A DNA stretch of 6,374 nt, taken from Spirochaeta sp. (lineage in GTDB: Bacteria; Spirochaetota; Spirochaetia; Spirochaetales_E; Spirochaetaceae_B). The notes below the pieces were generated by a model. That model searched no databases. It saw only the letters and a list, made by a program, of their open reading frames with translations, and had not been told where the DNA came from. The position numbers and the translations under genes are program-made. The DNA lies in assembly GCA_030590585.1 (NCBI GenBank), contig JAUUYD010000143.1, positions 1-6,374 on the forward strand, given 5' to 3'. Shown in pieces: positions 1 through 6,352 of this stretch (its first letter is position 1; every line of letters starts with the position of its first letter).

Positions 1-825
1 CTGGTCGCCGCTGGTCATAAGCTGGCCATCGTTCATGGAAATGGGCCTCAGGTGGGCTTTATTCTCCACCGGTCCGAACTTTCCCGAAAAGTGCTGCATG
101 AAGTGCCGTTGGATTCCTGTGTTGCCGATACTCAGGGAGCCCTGGGTTACAACATACAAATGGCCATGGACAATGAGCTCAGGCTGCGAAATCTGGACCG
201 TAAAACCGCAACGATAGTTACCCAGGTACTGGTAGACAGAAATGACACGGCTTTTGCAAATCCCGTGAAACCCATCGGCAGTTTCATGGACGAAGAGGAA
301 GCCCGGCGCCGGGGACGAGAGGAAGGCTGGCAGGTAAAGGAAGACTCCGGTCGTGGTTGGCGTCGTGTCGTACCGTCCCCCGTTCCGATCGAGATAATTG
401 AACTCGATGTGATTCGAGCCTTGGTAGAATCCGGCGTTATCACGGTAGCCGCCGGCGGCGGGGGCATACCCGTTGCCCGAGATGCCAAAGGCGATCTTGA
501 GGGTATCGAAGCGGTCATAGACAAAGACAAAGCCGCCTCACTGTTGGCCCGCTCTCTGAATGCCGACAGGCTGGTCATCTCAACAGCCGTTCCCAGGGTT
601 TGTATTGATTTCGGGAAACCCACCCAGAAGGAACTGGACGTGATCAGCGTAGCCGAAGCTGAGGCACTCTCCGCCGAGGGACAGTTCGCCCCGGGGAGCA
701 TGCTCCCCAAGATACAGGCCCTGGTGAATTTTGTGAAAGCTACCGGTAATGAAGGAGTTATCACCGATCCTTCCCACCTCAGCGAGGCATTGGAAGGACG
801 TGCGGGAACGAGAATCGTCCCTTAG
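1..825 (+). CDS. arcC: Carbamate kinase, 5'-truncated by the window edge
   Basis: Carbamate kinase of the amino-acid kinase fold transfers phosphate between carbamoyl phosphate and ADP, yielding ATP, CO2 and ammonia; it is the cytosolic last step of arginine, agmatine or purine/allantoin fermentation. The frame is open from base 1, so the gene starts upstream. The first GTG at 52 is only Val inside HGNGPQVG (34-57), the family's N-terminal glycine-rich motif. Also visible are GRGWRRVVPSP, AAGGGGIPV (448-474), VIDKD (514-528, matching the Lys-Asp active-site pair of Enterococcus faecalis carbamate kinase) and GSMLPKI (694-714, conserved Lys at 709-711). The visible 274 residues reach the normal C-terminus, so about 35-40 residues are missing from a protein usually near 310. 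All key motifs present are intact. G+C is about 58%, clearly above selA. Assignment to the family is firm; which pathway it serves cannot be told here, and the symbol is by family. Confidence 0.95.
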   Translation: MVAAGHKLAIVHGNGPQVGFILHRSELSRKVLHEVPLDSCVADTQGALGYNIQMAMDNELRLRNLDRKTATIVTQVLVDRNDTAFANPVKPIGSFMDEEEARRRGREEGWQVKEDSGRGWRRVVPSPVPIEIIELDVIRALVESGVITVAAGGGGIPVARDAKGDLEGIEAVIDKDKAASLLARSLNADRLVISTAVPRVCIDFGKPTQKELDVISVAEAEALSAEGQFAPGSMLPKIQALVNFVKATGNEGVITDPSHLSEALEGRAGTRIVP

Positions 826-830
826 TGCAG

Positions 831-898
831 TGTCCCGAAAATACATTATCGAACTGATAATTGAATGCCTGTAATGACTTTACCGTATTCTCGGAACA
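831..898. repeat. 68-bp segment bounded by 14-bp imperfect inverted repeats
   Basis: TGTCCCGAAAATAC (831-844) and GTATTCTCGGAACA (885-898) pair at 12 of 14 positions. The segment begins TG and ends CA, as many IS3/IS481-type insertion ends do. Inside lies a second perfect stem, ATTATC (845-850) with GATAAT (856-861). It starts 5 bp after the arcC stop. It could be a remnant or miniature insertion element, or simply an arcC transcript-end hairpin; no T-tract directly follows position 898, which argues against a standard intrinsic terminator. No flanking target duplication is evident. Confidence 0.4.
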
Positions 899-921
899 AC
901 ATATCAATTTGTTTTTATAAT
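893..921 (+). promoter_or_regulatory. Candidate sigma-70-type promoter for selAB
   Basis: A perfect TATAAT hexamer (916-921) sits in a 30% G+C stretch (841-940). With 17-bp spacing the -35 position is GGAACA (893-898), which matches TTGACA only in its last three bases and overlaps the right arm of the 831-898 inverted repeat. Transcription would start near 927-930, giving a leader of about 165 nt before selA. The -10 is convincing; the weak -35 means activation or a different assignment is possible. Confidence 0.45.
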
Positions 922-940
922 GTTTTTTCTCACCATCTGT

Positions 941-1094
941 AACTTCTCTGACGGCGATGGCCGGAGCCCCTCGGCAGCTATCAACACACCGGGGCATCAT
1001 CGGACTACAGGACGTGTTTCGACATTGCACCGGGCCTATCGGAATGGCGAGAAAGGGTGGTACAATTCGCGTGCCGAATAAGGCCGGAAGAAAA
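941..1094 (+). promoter_or_regulatory. GC-rich, hairpin-forming leader of selA
   Basis: This stretch between the TATAAT box and the selA start is about 59% G+C (88 of 150 bases over 941-1090), against 30% in the 100 bp before it. Foldings visible by eye are: a stem-loop from CGATG (955-959) with CATCG (998-1002), continued by GCCCC (966-970) with GGGGC (991-995); a small TGT-TTCG-ACA hairpin (1015-1024); and a 17-nt hairpin at 1059-1075. One frame is open from 957 into selA, but those 46 codons resemble no SelA N-terminus, so I read this as untranslated leader. It matches no riboswitch or tRNA I can recognise. An alternative is a remnant of older coding or mobile DNA. Confidence 0.4.
1059..1075 (+). 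promoter_or_regulatory. 17-nt hairpin just upstream of the selA ribosome-binding site
   Basis: GGTAC (1059-1063) pairs with GTGCC (1071-1075) through one G-T wobble, enclosing the 7-nt loop AATTCGC; T1058-G1076 can add a wobble pair. It ends 10 nt before the GGAAG ribosome-binding site (1086-1090). In E. coli, a SECIS-like hairpin in the selAB leader binds SelB and lowers selAB translation. This hairpin has similar size and place but lacks the loop GGU and bulged U of the E. coli SECIS, so a shared role is inference only. Confidence 0.3.
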
Positions 1095-2453
1095 ATGAAA
1101 GAATCGAAACTTAAAAATATCCCGCAAATAGGGCAGATTTTAGATGAGCCATCTGTCTCCTATTGGTTCAGCCTGATCAGCAGGCAGCTCACCCTGAATG
1201 CCGTTAACAGTTCGGTTAATTACTACAGAAAGAGACTTCTCAAAGGGGATGATTTTAACACAGAAGCACTGTTTGAACTTATTGATAATCAGTGTAAGGC
1301 TTTATATGCTCAAAAAATAAGACCGGTAATAAATGCGACCGGAATAATTCTTCATACAAATATGGGAAGATCGCCCCTTCCGGTTGAGGTCTGGGATGAA
1401 TGTAAAGAGACTAATACTGGATATTCAAATCTTGAACTATCTCTTAAAAACGGTAAACGCGGTAAACGCAATGGTCTGTTACCACAGCTTATTCAACAGT
1501 TTACAGGCGCTGAAGCATGCCTTGTTGTCAACAACAATGCCGCGGCAATCTTCCTTACTTTAACAGCACTGGCAAAGGATCGTGAAGTGATTGTTTCGAG
1601 AGGGGAACAGGTCCAGATCGGCGGAGGTTTTAGGATTCCTGATATACTTGAACTTTCCGGGGCCAGATTAGTTGAGGTAGGAACAACAAATATTACAACA
1701 GCAGAAGATTACCTTGATGCTGTTACCGAAAATACAGCGATAATACTCAAGGTTCATCGATCAAATTTCGCATTGCGAGGTTTTGTGAAAGAACCAAAGC
1801 TTTCTGAGCTCACATCAAAACTACCGGAAGGTGTAATTACAGTTGTAGATCAGGGGTCAGGTGTAATTGATGAGGATCTTCCGGGAGAAACAAAGGTTGG
1901 ATCTTATCTCAAGGAAGGTGCTGATATTGTAACGTTCTCTTCCGATAAGATTATGGGAGGACCTCAAGCCGGCATAATCGTTGGAAGAAAAGATCTTGTC
2001 AGCATGCTTGAAAAACATCCCCTTACAAGAACCTTCAGACCAGGGAAAGCTATCTACTCACTTCTTGAATCAGTTCTGATAAACCGGCTTAACAGTAGAA
2101 ATACCAATGAGCGAACCCATGTAACATCGATACTTTCCGGAGGTAGTGAAGAAGTATTGAAGAAGTGCCGAAATCTGAAACGGGGATTATCATCTGATTT
2201 CTTCAAGGTTTCACCTGACTCAATTTGCGTCGGAGGCGGCAGTACCCCCGATGAATACTTCGATTCATACTCAATTCAGATAACTTCAAAAAAAATGAAA
2301 CTTGAAACCGTATTACGTAAACTAAGAGAACTTGATCCGCCAATTATCGGCAGTATAAAAAACGATAAAGTCGTGCTCAATCCCGTTGTTCTAGACGTCA
2401 ATCAAATGAAATATTTGAAATCGGTACTTATCAATCTGGAGAAAGAACTTTAA
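1095..2453 (+). CDS. selA: L-seryl-tRNA(Sec) selenium transferase (selenocysteine synthase)
   Basis: SelA is a cytosolic, PLP-dependent homodecamer that converts Ser-tRNA(Sec) to selenocysteinyl-tRNA(Sec) using selenophosphate. The 452-residue product is close to E. coli SelA (463). Visible in order are a short N-terminal helical region (IPQIGQILDEPSV aligning with LPAIDRLLRDSSF of E. coli), RPVINATGIILHTNMGR (from residue 76), VVNNNAAA (about 144-151), VSRGEQVQIGGGFRIPD, KVHRSNF, and the PLP-lysine motif SSDKIMGGPQAGIIVG with the Schiff-base Lys at residue 285 (codon 1947-1949; E. coli equivalent Lys295). I chose ATG 1095 over the upstream in-frame ATG 957 and GTG 1071 because it gives the family's N-terminal length and is preceded by GGAAG (1086-1090, 4-nt spacing). 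The stop lies 2 bp before selB. G+C is about 40%. No key motif is missing; identification is firm. Confidence 0.97.
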   Translation: MKESKLKNIPQIGQILDEPSVSYWFSLISRQLTLNAVNSSVNYYRKRLLKGDDFNTEALFELIDNQCKALYAQKIRPVINATGIILHTNMGRSPLPVEVWDECKETNTGYSNLELSLKNGKRGKRNGLLPQLIQQFTGAEACLVVNNNAAAIFLTLTALAKDREVIVSRGEQVQIGGGFRIPDILELSGARLVEVGTTNITTAEDYLDAVTENTAIILKVHRSNFALRGFVKEPKLSELTSKLPEGVITVVDQGSGVIDEDLPGETKVGSYLKEGADIVTFSSDKIMGGPQAGIIVGRKDLVSMLEKHPLTRTFRPGKAIYSLLESVLINRLNSRNTNERTHVTSILSGGSEEVLKKCRNLKRGLSSDFFKVSPDSICVGGGSTPDEYFDSYSIQITSKKMKLETVLRKLRELDPPIIGSIKNDKVVLNPVVLDVNQMKYLKSVLINLEKEL

Positions 2454-2455
2454 AC

Positions 2456-4231
2456 ATGTATATAATTGGTACATCCGGTCATGTAGATCATGGGAAAACG
2501 CTCCTGATAAAAGCATTAACAGGTACAGATACAGACAGGCTTCCTGAAGAAAAAAAAAGAGGCCTGACAATCGATCTGGGATTTGCACATTTTCCAGATC
2601 GTAACGGTATAGAAATTGGTGTTGTTGACGTTCCCGGTCATGAAAAATTCATACGTAATATGACTGCTGGAGCATGGGGTATAGATCTTGCGCTACTGAT
2701 TGTCGCTGCAAATGACGGTTGGATGTATCAATCTGAAAATCACCTTAGAGTTCTTCACGCTATGGGTGTTCAAAAGATACTCATCGTTGTAACTAAAAGC
2801 GATATTGCCGAAAAAACAAGGATAGATGAGGTTAGAGAATATGCCGTAGAAGCAGTTCTTGAGGAAACGGGAAAAAGACCTGCTTCAATTGTTGTTTCAG
2901 CTGTTACCGGCAGCAATATTGAAGAACTTAGAGAACTGATTCTGGATGAGCTGAAGACTCTGCCCAGCCCGGAATCCGGGAACCCATTTCATAGTGAACC
3001 ATTTCTCTATATAGACAGGGTATTTACCGTAAAAGGCTCAGGACTTGTAGTGACAGGAAGCCTCAGGGGAGGAGCAATCAGGAAAAATGATAAATTAGTG
3101 CTTCTTCCGCAAAACAGTATTTTCAGAGTAAGAAATATCCAGGCATATGATTCTGATCTGGAGGAGATTCAACCGGCCTCACGAACGGCCCTCAACCTTG
3201 TGGGGACTGGAAATAAACTGATCAAACGAGGCTGCTGTCTTACAACAGAAGAGTCAGGATTCTCGACTGAGACAGAGATTATTATCAGGATATCGGCGAA
3301 ATATTATAAAATCAGGAATCACTCTGAAATAGAATTAGCCCTTGGTACAGCTCATACCATAGGTATGATTCATTTTATCAGAGATTCGAGCTGTGCCAGA
3401 GTGGTATTTCATGAAAAGACTGCTGTTATATGGGGCCAACCTATCGTTGCAATCCTTAAAGGTGGGAGTAGAATTATCGGAAGGGGCCACATAGTCTGGA
3501 AGGGGGAAACAGACACTGCAAGGCGTGCCCTGACAGCACGCATCGTAAATGAACATGATTTTCAGATTTGCGAAGCTTACCGTATTAAACTTGAACTTGA
3601 AATTCGGGGATACTTCCTGAAAAGAACGGCTGAGGCAAAAGTATATGAACAGGACCTGGGGGCTGTTGATTGCGGGAATTACCTGGTAAGTGGGTCTATG
3701 TTTAAGAATCTATCTGATTCAATTATTGAACTGGCGGGAGCTACCGGAGGAATAAGTCCCGGTGAGATTCCCGGGAAAATTTCCAGACCGGACAATATTA
3801 CAAAGGTATTATGCACAGTTTTACTGAAAAGAAACAATATTTATAGCAGGGGTGGAATATTCTTCAAAACGGATAGTAATAATTCTCAGCTTTCTGCGCT
3901 TTCCAAAAGACTTCTGGCAGATATTGATGCAGCCGGTAAAGCCGGTTTTGATCTTTCAAAAATCCAGGTTAAGGGTGCTGCGGCTGAAATCCGCCAGCTT
4001 GCCCGTGCTGGAATGGTCGTCACTCTCTCTGATACCCTTATCTACTCTGAAAGAGTTTATAATTCCATATGCAAGGAGATCCTTGAAGGGCTTACAAGTG
4101 GTGACACATTTGATATTGCTCATGCCAAGAAACATACCGGTCTTTCACGTAAATATATAATTCCTCTTTTGAACCGTATGGAAGAGAAAAACCTCGTTGT
4201 AAGAGAAGAGTCCCTGAGAAGGGTTCTGTAG
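2456..4231 (+). CDS. selB: Selenocysteine-specific elongation factor SelB
   Basis: SelB is a GTPase that carries Sec-tRNA(Sec) to ribosomes paused at in-frame UGA codons and binds the SECIS hairpin of selenoprotein mRNAs. At 591 residues it is near full length (E. coli 614). The EF-Tu-like G domain shows G1 GHVDHGKT (8-15), switch region GLTIDLGFA (36-44), G3 DVPGHE (58-63), G4 TKSD (113-116) and a SAV G5 motif (148-150), plus the SelB-typical NDGWMYQSENHLRVL. Domain II begins near residue 183 (DRVFTVKGSGLVVTG), and domain III includes LALGTAHTIG. Residues from about 450 form the C-terminal winged-helix region, ending in the SECIS-binding module (KYIIPLLNRMEEKNLV). It follows selA after 2 bp; the nearest Shine-Dalgarno-like GGAG (2438-2441) is 14 nt away, so translational coupling to selA is likely. 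A run of nine A residues (2550-2558) lies early in the gene without breaking the frame. Confidence 0.97.
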   Translation: MYIIGTSGHVDHGKTLLIKALTGTDTDRLPEEKKRGLTIDLGFAHFPDRNGIEIGVVDVPGHEKFIRNMTAGAWGIDLALLIVAANDGWMYQSENHLRVLHAMGVQKILIVVTKSDIAEKTRIDEVREYAVEAVLEETGKRPASIVVSAVTGSNIEELRELILDELKTLPSPESGNPFHSEPFLYIDRVFTVKGSGLVVTGSLRGGAIRKNDKLVLLPQNSIFRVRNIQAYDSDLEEIQPASRTALNLVGTGNKLIKRGCCLTTEESGFSTETEIIIRISAKYYKIRNHSEIELALGTAHTIGMIHFIRDSSCARVVFHEKTAVIWGQPIVAILKGGSRIIGRGHIVWKGETDTARRALTARIVNEHDFQICEAYRIKLELEIRGYFLKRTAEAKVYEQDLGAVDCGNYLVSGSMFKNLSDSIIELAGATGGISPGEIPGKISRPDNITKVLCTVLLKRNNIYSRGGIFFKTDSNNSQLSALSKRLLADIDAAGKAGFDLSKIQVKGAAAEIRQLARAGMVVTLSDTLIYSERVYNSICKEILEGLTSGDTFDIAHAKKHTGLSRKYIIPLLNRMEEKNLVVREESLRRVL

Positions 4232-4244
4232 GATAGAAGATTCA

Positions 4245-4299
4245 TTGCCAAACGGAGCGAGAGAAGTACCCTTGGGTATTTCCGAGCGAGTGCAGGCAA
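4245..4299. repeat. Hairpin module with flanking GAGCGAG direct repeats
   Basis: A nine-pair stem, GAAGTACCC (4263-4271) with GGGTATTTC (4274-4282, one G-T wobble), has a TT turn. It is flanked by direct copies of GAGCGAG (4255-4261 and 4284-4290) and enclosed by TTGCC (4245-4249) pairing with GGCAA (4295-4299). It begins 13 bp after the selB stop and directly precedes the cloverleaf segment, with which it shares the octamer TTGCCAAA (4245-4252 and 4339-4346). It has the look of a dispersed intergenic repeat; copy number cannot be judged from one window. Confidence 0.6.
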
Positions 4300-4305
4300 A
4301 GCAAG

Positions 4306-4385
4306 GTATGAAACCCCGCCCCTTGGGGCGGAATAGAGTTGCCAAAGGCAACTCTGGATCCAGGGCTTGCCCTGGGGTTTCATAC
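4306..4385. repeat. 80-bp cloverleaf inverted-repeat element
   Basis: The outer arms GTATGAAACCCC (4306-4317) and GGGGTTTCATAC (4374-4385) are perfect 12-bp inverted repeats. They enclose three perfect hairpins: GCCCC-TT-GGGGC (4318-4329), AGAGTTGCC-AAA-GGCAACTCT (4335-4355) and AGGGC-TT-GCCCT (4362-4373). The first and third can each extend to 7 bp (4316-4331 and 4360-4375) by borrowing two pairs from the outer stem, so an open and a closed form compete. It lies between the convergent selB and MFS genes. It is not a tRNA: the arms and loops lack tRNA signatures. It is likely a palindromic repeat unit that also acts as terminator. Confidence 0.75.
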
Positions 4386-4389
4386 TTTT
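4306..4389 (+). terminator. Probable intrinsic terminator of selAB
   Basis: On the plus strand the 12-bp outer stem of the cloverleaf, or its last inner hairpin, is followed directly by TTTT (4386-4389) and further T-rich sequence. No other terminator candidate lies after selB. On the minus strand the same structure could stop MFS transcripts, but no clear T-tract follows 4306 in that direction, so bidirectional action is less certain. Confidence 0.55.
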
Positions 4390-5513
4390 CATTTATCTTG
4401 CTTTTTTAAAATCAGCACTACTGATGCAATAAGTATCCCAAGTGCAAAAAGTGAATAATAAGCGCCTTCAATACCGGCATAATTTCCAATCAAACCAATT
4501 AAGAAAGGGAACACCATACCCCCGAGTGATATAGTTGCAAAGAGGATTCCGGTAACTGCTCCTGACTTGCCGGGATAGAGTCCGGTGCCCCTGGCCATAA
4601 GAAGAGGAAACACTGGTCCTATCCCGATGCCATAGAGAACACACAGCAATAGCTTGAGCCAGATAAAAGGTACATTTAAAAAAAGAAGAAGGGAAATACC
4701 CGCAATAATAAGCCCGGCAATTATTAAACCAATACGGGCTGAATCTGAAAAATGTGACAGGGATAACCTGCTTAATATCACACCACTTAGAAAGGCACTT
4801 ACAGCTAAACTGGAAAACACCGCAGCTGATCCAACAACAGTAACAAAGTATTCGGCAAGCCAGTAAGAAAATCCAATATCAATACCGACACTGAAAAAAA
4901 TCATAATCCCGATGAGTATCATCGATTTATCGGCGATAATTGATTTCAAGGAAATTCGATTCTCATGCTTTACCGCAGGTTCAGGCAGTTTTACAAAAAC
5001 TATCCACATAAAGAGAAATAATACAAAACCTGCAACTGTAAAGAATGCAAAACGCCAGCTTCCGCCACTTAGAAATATTAACGCGAGAATCAGAGGGGCC
5101 GTCAAACTTCCTGCAGCTGCAAACGTTGTTTGCAGCGACAGATAGGATACTCTCTTTTGAGGAAACATCTGGAGCATTATACTCTGTCCAACAGCTCCAA
5201 TTGGTCCTCCAAAAAGGCTCATAAAGAAAATAACAACCAGTAGGGCGGGATAACTGCGGACGACTCCCACGAAGACAAGACCCGAGGCAAGCATGATCGA
5301 AAAAAAGGCCCATAATATCTTTCTTCTGCTGTAATCGGAGGCAACACCACCAATAAATGTGCCCAGCAACGACCCTGCTGAGAGAAGTGTAAAGATTAGT
5401 CCGGCACTGGAATAATCCAAATCAAACTCAACAATAATTGACGGAATTGCAGGGCCGAGAAGTCCAATTACCATAAGCCATAAACCGTTGGCGAGAAAGG
5501 CAATCCAGGGCAT
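4389..5513 (-). CDS. Major facilitator superfamily transporter, substrate unknown
   Basis: An inner-membrane secondary transporter of 374 residues, slightly short for the usual 390-420. I count about 12 hydrophobic segments, near residues 3-27, 36-58, 66-86, 89-110, 126-149, 154-175, 198-220, 226-249, 261-279, 283-305, 318-341 and 350-370. A polar loop (about 176-197) sits between helices 6 and 7, as expected for the two-halves MFS fold. The loop after helix 2 carries the MFS signature motif A as GGVASDYSRRK (55-65). The start at 5513 is fixed by AGAGG (5521-5525, 7-nt spacing) and an in-frame TAA just upstream. It follows the aldolase gene by 22 bp in the same direction, so the two are probably one transcript, and the transporter may import the aldolase pathway's substrate or export a product. 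No residue pattern lets me name the substrate. Confidence 0.9.
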   Translation of the reverse strand: MPWIAFLANGLWLMVIGLLGPAIPSIIVEFDLDYSSAGLIFTLLSAGSLLGTFIGGVASDYSRRKILWAFFSIMLASGLVFVGVVRSYPALLVVIFFMSLFGGPIGAVGQSIMLQMFPQKRVSYLSLQTTFAAAGSLTAPLILALIFLSGGSWRFAFFTVAGFVLFLFMWIVFVKLPEPAVKHENRISLKSIIADKSMILIGIMIFFSVGIDIGFSYWLAEYFVTVVGSAAVFSSLAVSAFLSGVILSRLSLSHFSDSARIGLIIAGLIIAGISLLLFLNVPFIWLKLLLCVLYGIGIGPVFPLLMARGTGLYPGKSGAVTGILFATISLGGMVFPFLIGLIGNYAGIEGAYYSLFALGILIASVVLILKKQDK

Positions 5514-5535
5514 ATTTTATCCTCTACATATCAGG

Positions 5536-6324
5536 CTAGATATGAGCCATCGCCTGTTTAGTGGTCCAGCCTTCATGAATTATACCTGACATCGCTTCTA
5601 TCATGGCCCTTGTATTCTCGTGCTCCCAGATATTCCGCCCCAATGCTATACCGGAACCGCCGGCTTGTATTGAATAGTAAACATCGTTAAAAACATCTTC
5701 AATATTGTCTGTCTTTGCACCTCCCAGAATAACAACCGGGACCATGCACCCCTCTATAACCTGAGCGAAGGAGTCCGGATCTCCTGTATAATAGGTCTTT
5801 ACGATATCTGCGCCGATCTCTGCGGCCGCCCGTGAGGCAATCTTAACACCGGCAGGATCGGTAGATTTTAAATCCTTTCCTTTAGCCATAGCCTCAATCA
5901 TTAAAGGCAACCCCCATTCTTCGCAGCTGTCAGCCGCAATGGACGCCTGCCGGGTAAAAAAACCTTCCCGTGGATGGCCGAATTTTACCGTTACTGCAGC
6001 ACCTGCTGATCCATATCGCAGAGCAGTTTCCGGAGATGTAATCATTTCTTCTTCAAATCCGCCGCCAAGAACGGTAAAACCGCCGGTCATCCTCAATATT
6101 AATCCAAGACTGCGGTCAAAAGCCCCTTCTGCCGCTCTCACAAATCCCCGGGTAGTCAAAACTCCATCTGCTCCACCGAGAACACAATCCTCGATTAGTT
6201 TTCCAGGTTCATTTATTCCCTTCATCGGACCTGCAATCCCGCCATGATCAATCGCAACGATAACCGATTTCCCGGTATCTTTACGAAATATCGAATTCAT
6301 CCTGATAGTCTTCCCAATATTCAT
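5536..6324 (-). CDS. Class I aldolase of the DhnA/DeoC (LsrF-like) family
   Basis: A 262-residue cytosolic TIM-barrel enzyme of the group that includes DhnA-type fructose-bisphosphate aldolase and the LsrF thiolase. These enzymes form a Schiff base between a lysine and a carbonyl substrate for C-C cleavage or transfer. Visible marks are the N-terminal GKTIRMNSIFR, AIDHG (24-28), DGVLTTRG (53-60), VTVKFG (111-116), the Schiff-base motif ADIVKTYYTGD (Lys176), VILGGAKT (198-205) and the phosphate-binding-type loop GSGIALGRN (223-231). Length is typical. ATG 6324 is well supported by a strong AGGAGG (6329-6334) 4 nt upstream. It leads a pair with the MFS gene. The family holds several activities (FBP aldolase, 2-amino-3,7-dideoxy-D-threo-hept-6-ulosonate synthase, AI-2 phosphate degradation). 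No companion genes are in view to choose among them, so I give no symbol. Confidence 0.9.
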   Translation of the reverse strand: MNIGKTIRMNSIFRKDTGKSVIVAIDHGGIAGPMKGINEPGKLIEDCVLGGADGVLTTRGFVRAAEGAFDRSLGLILRMTGGFTVLGGGFEEEMITSPETALRYGSAGAAVTVKFGHPREGFFTRQASIAADSCEEWGLPLMIEAMAKGKDLKSTDPAGVKIASRAAAEIGADIVKTYYTGDPDSFAQVIEGCMVPVVILGGAKTDNIEDVFNDVYYSIQAGGSGIALGRNIWEHENTRAMIEAMSGIIHEGWTTKQAMAHI

Positions 6325-6352
6325 ATTGCCTCCTGATTCTTTATTCCTGTTA

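Noticed and set aside
147..764. A 205-codon minus-strand frame opposite arcC.
   Set aside because: It is the antisense shadow of a clear carbamate kinase gene, with a serine/arginine-rich translation of no recognisable family.
52..825. GTG at 52 as the arcC start.
   Set aside because: The codon is the Val inside the conserved HGNGPQVG motif and the frame is open back to base 1, so the true start is outside the window.
1054..1075. AGGGTGGTAC followed after AATT by CGCGTGCC resembles the T-box antiterminator core (AGGGTGGTACCGCG).
   Set aside because: The match needs a 4-base insertion inside the tRNA-acceptor bulge, no downstream CGTCCCT-type partner or terminator follows, and no stem I motifs such as AGAGAG or GNTG are present upstream.
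941..1094. tRNA(Sec) gene (selC) in the selA leader.
   Set aside because: No TTCGA-type T arm with a 5-bp stem, no TCA anticodon stem and no acceptor stem pairing could be found on either strand.
957..1094. Extension of SelA to the in-frame ATG at 957 or GTG at 1071.
   Set aside because: The extra residues match no SelA N-terminus, the 957 start lacks a ribosome-binding site, and the AAAGGG before 1071 is 13 nt away. ATG 1095 gives the normal family length.
4306..4385. tRNA or tRNA-like RNA gene, because of the cloverleaf shape.
   Set aside because: Outer stem is 12 bp, loops are 2-3 nt, and there is no anticodon loop, T loop or CCA end.
4120..4392. Minus-strand frames across the end of selB and the cloverleaf.
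   Set aside because: They run through inverted repeats and the antisense of selB, with no ribosome-binding site or protein-family resemblance.
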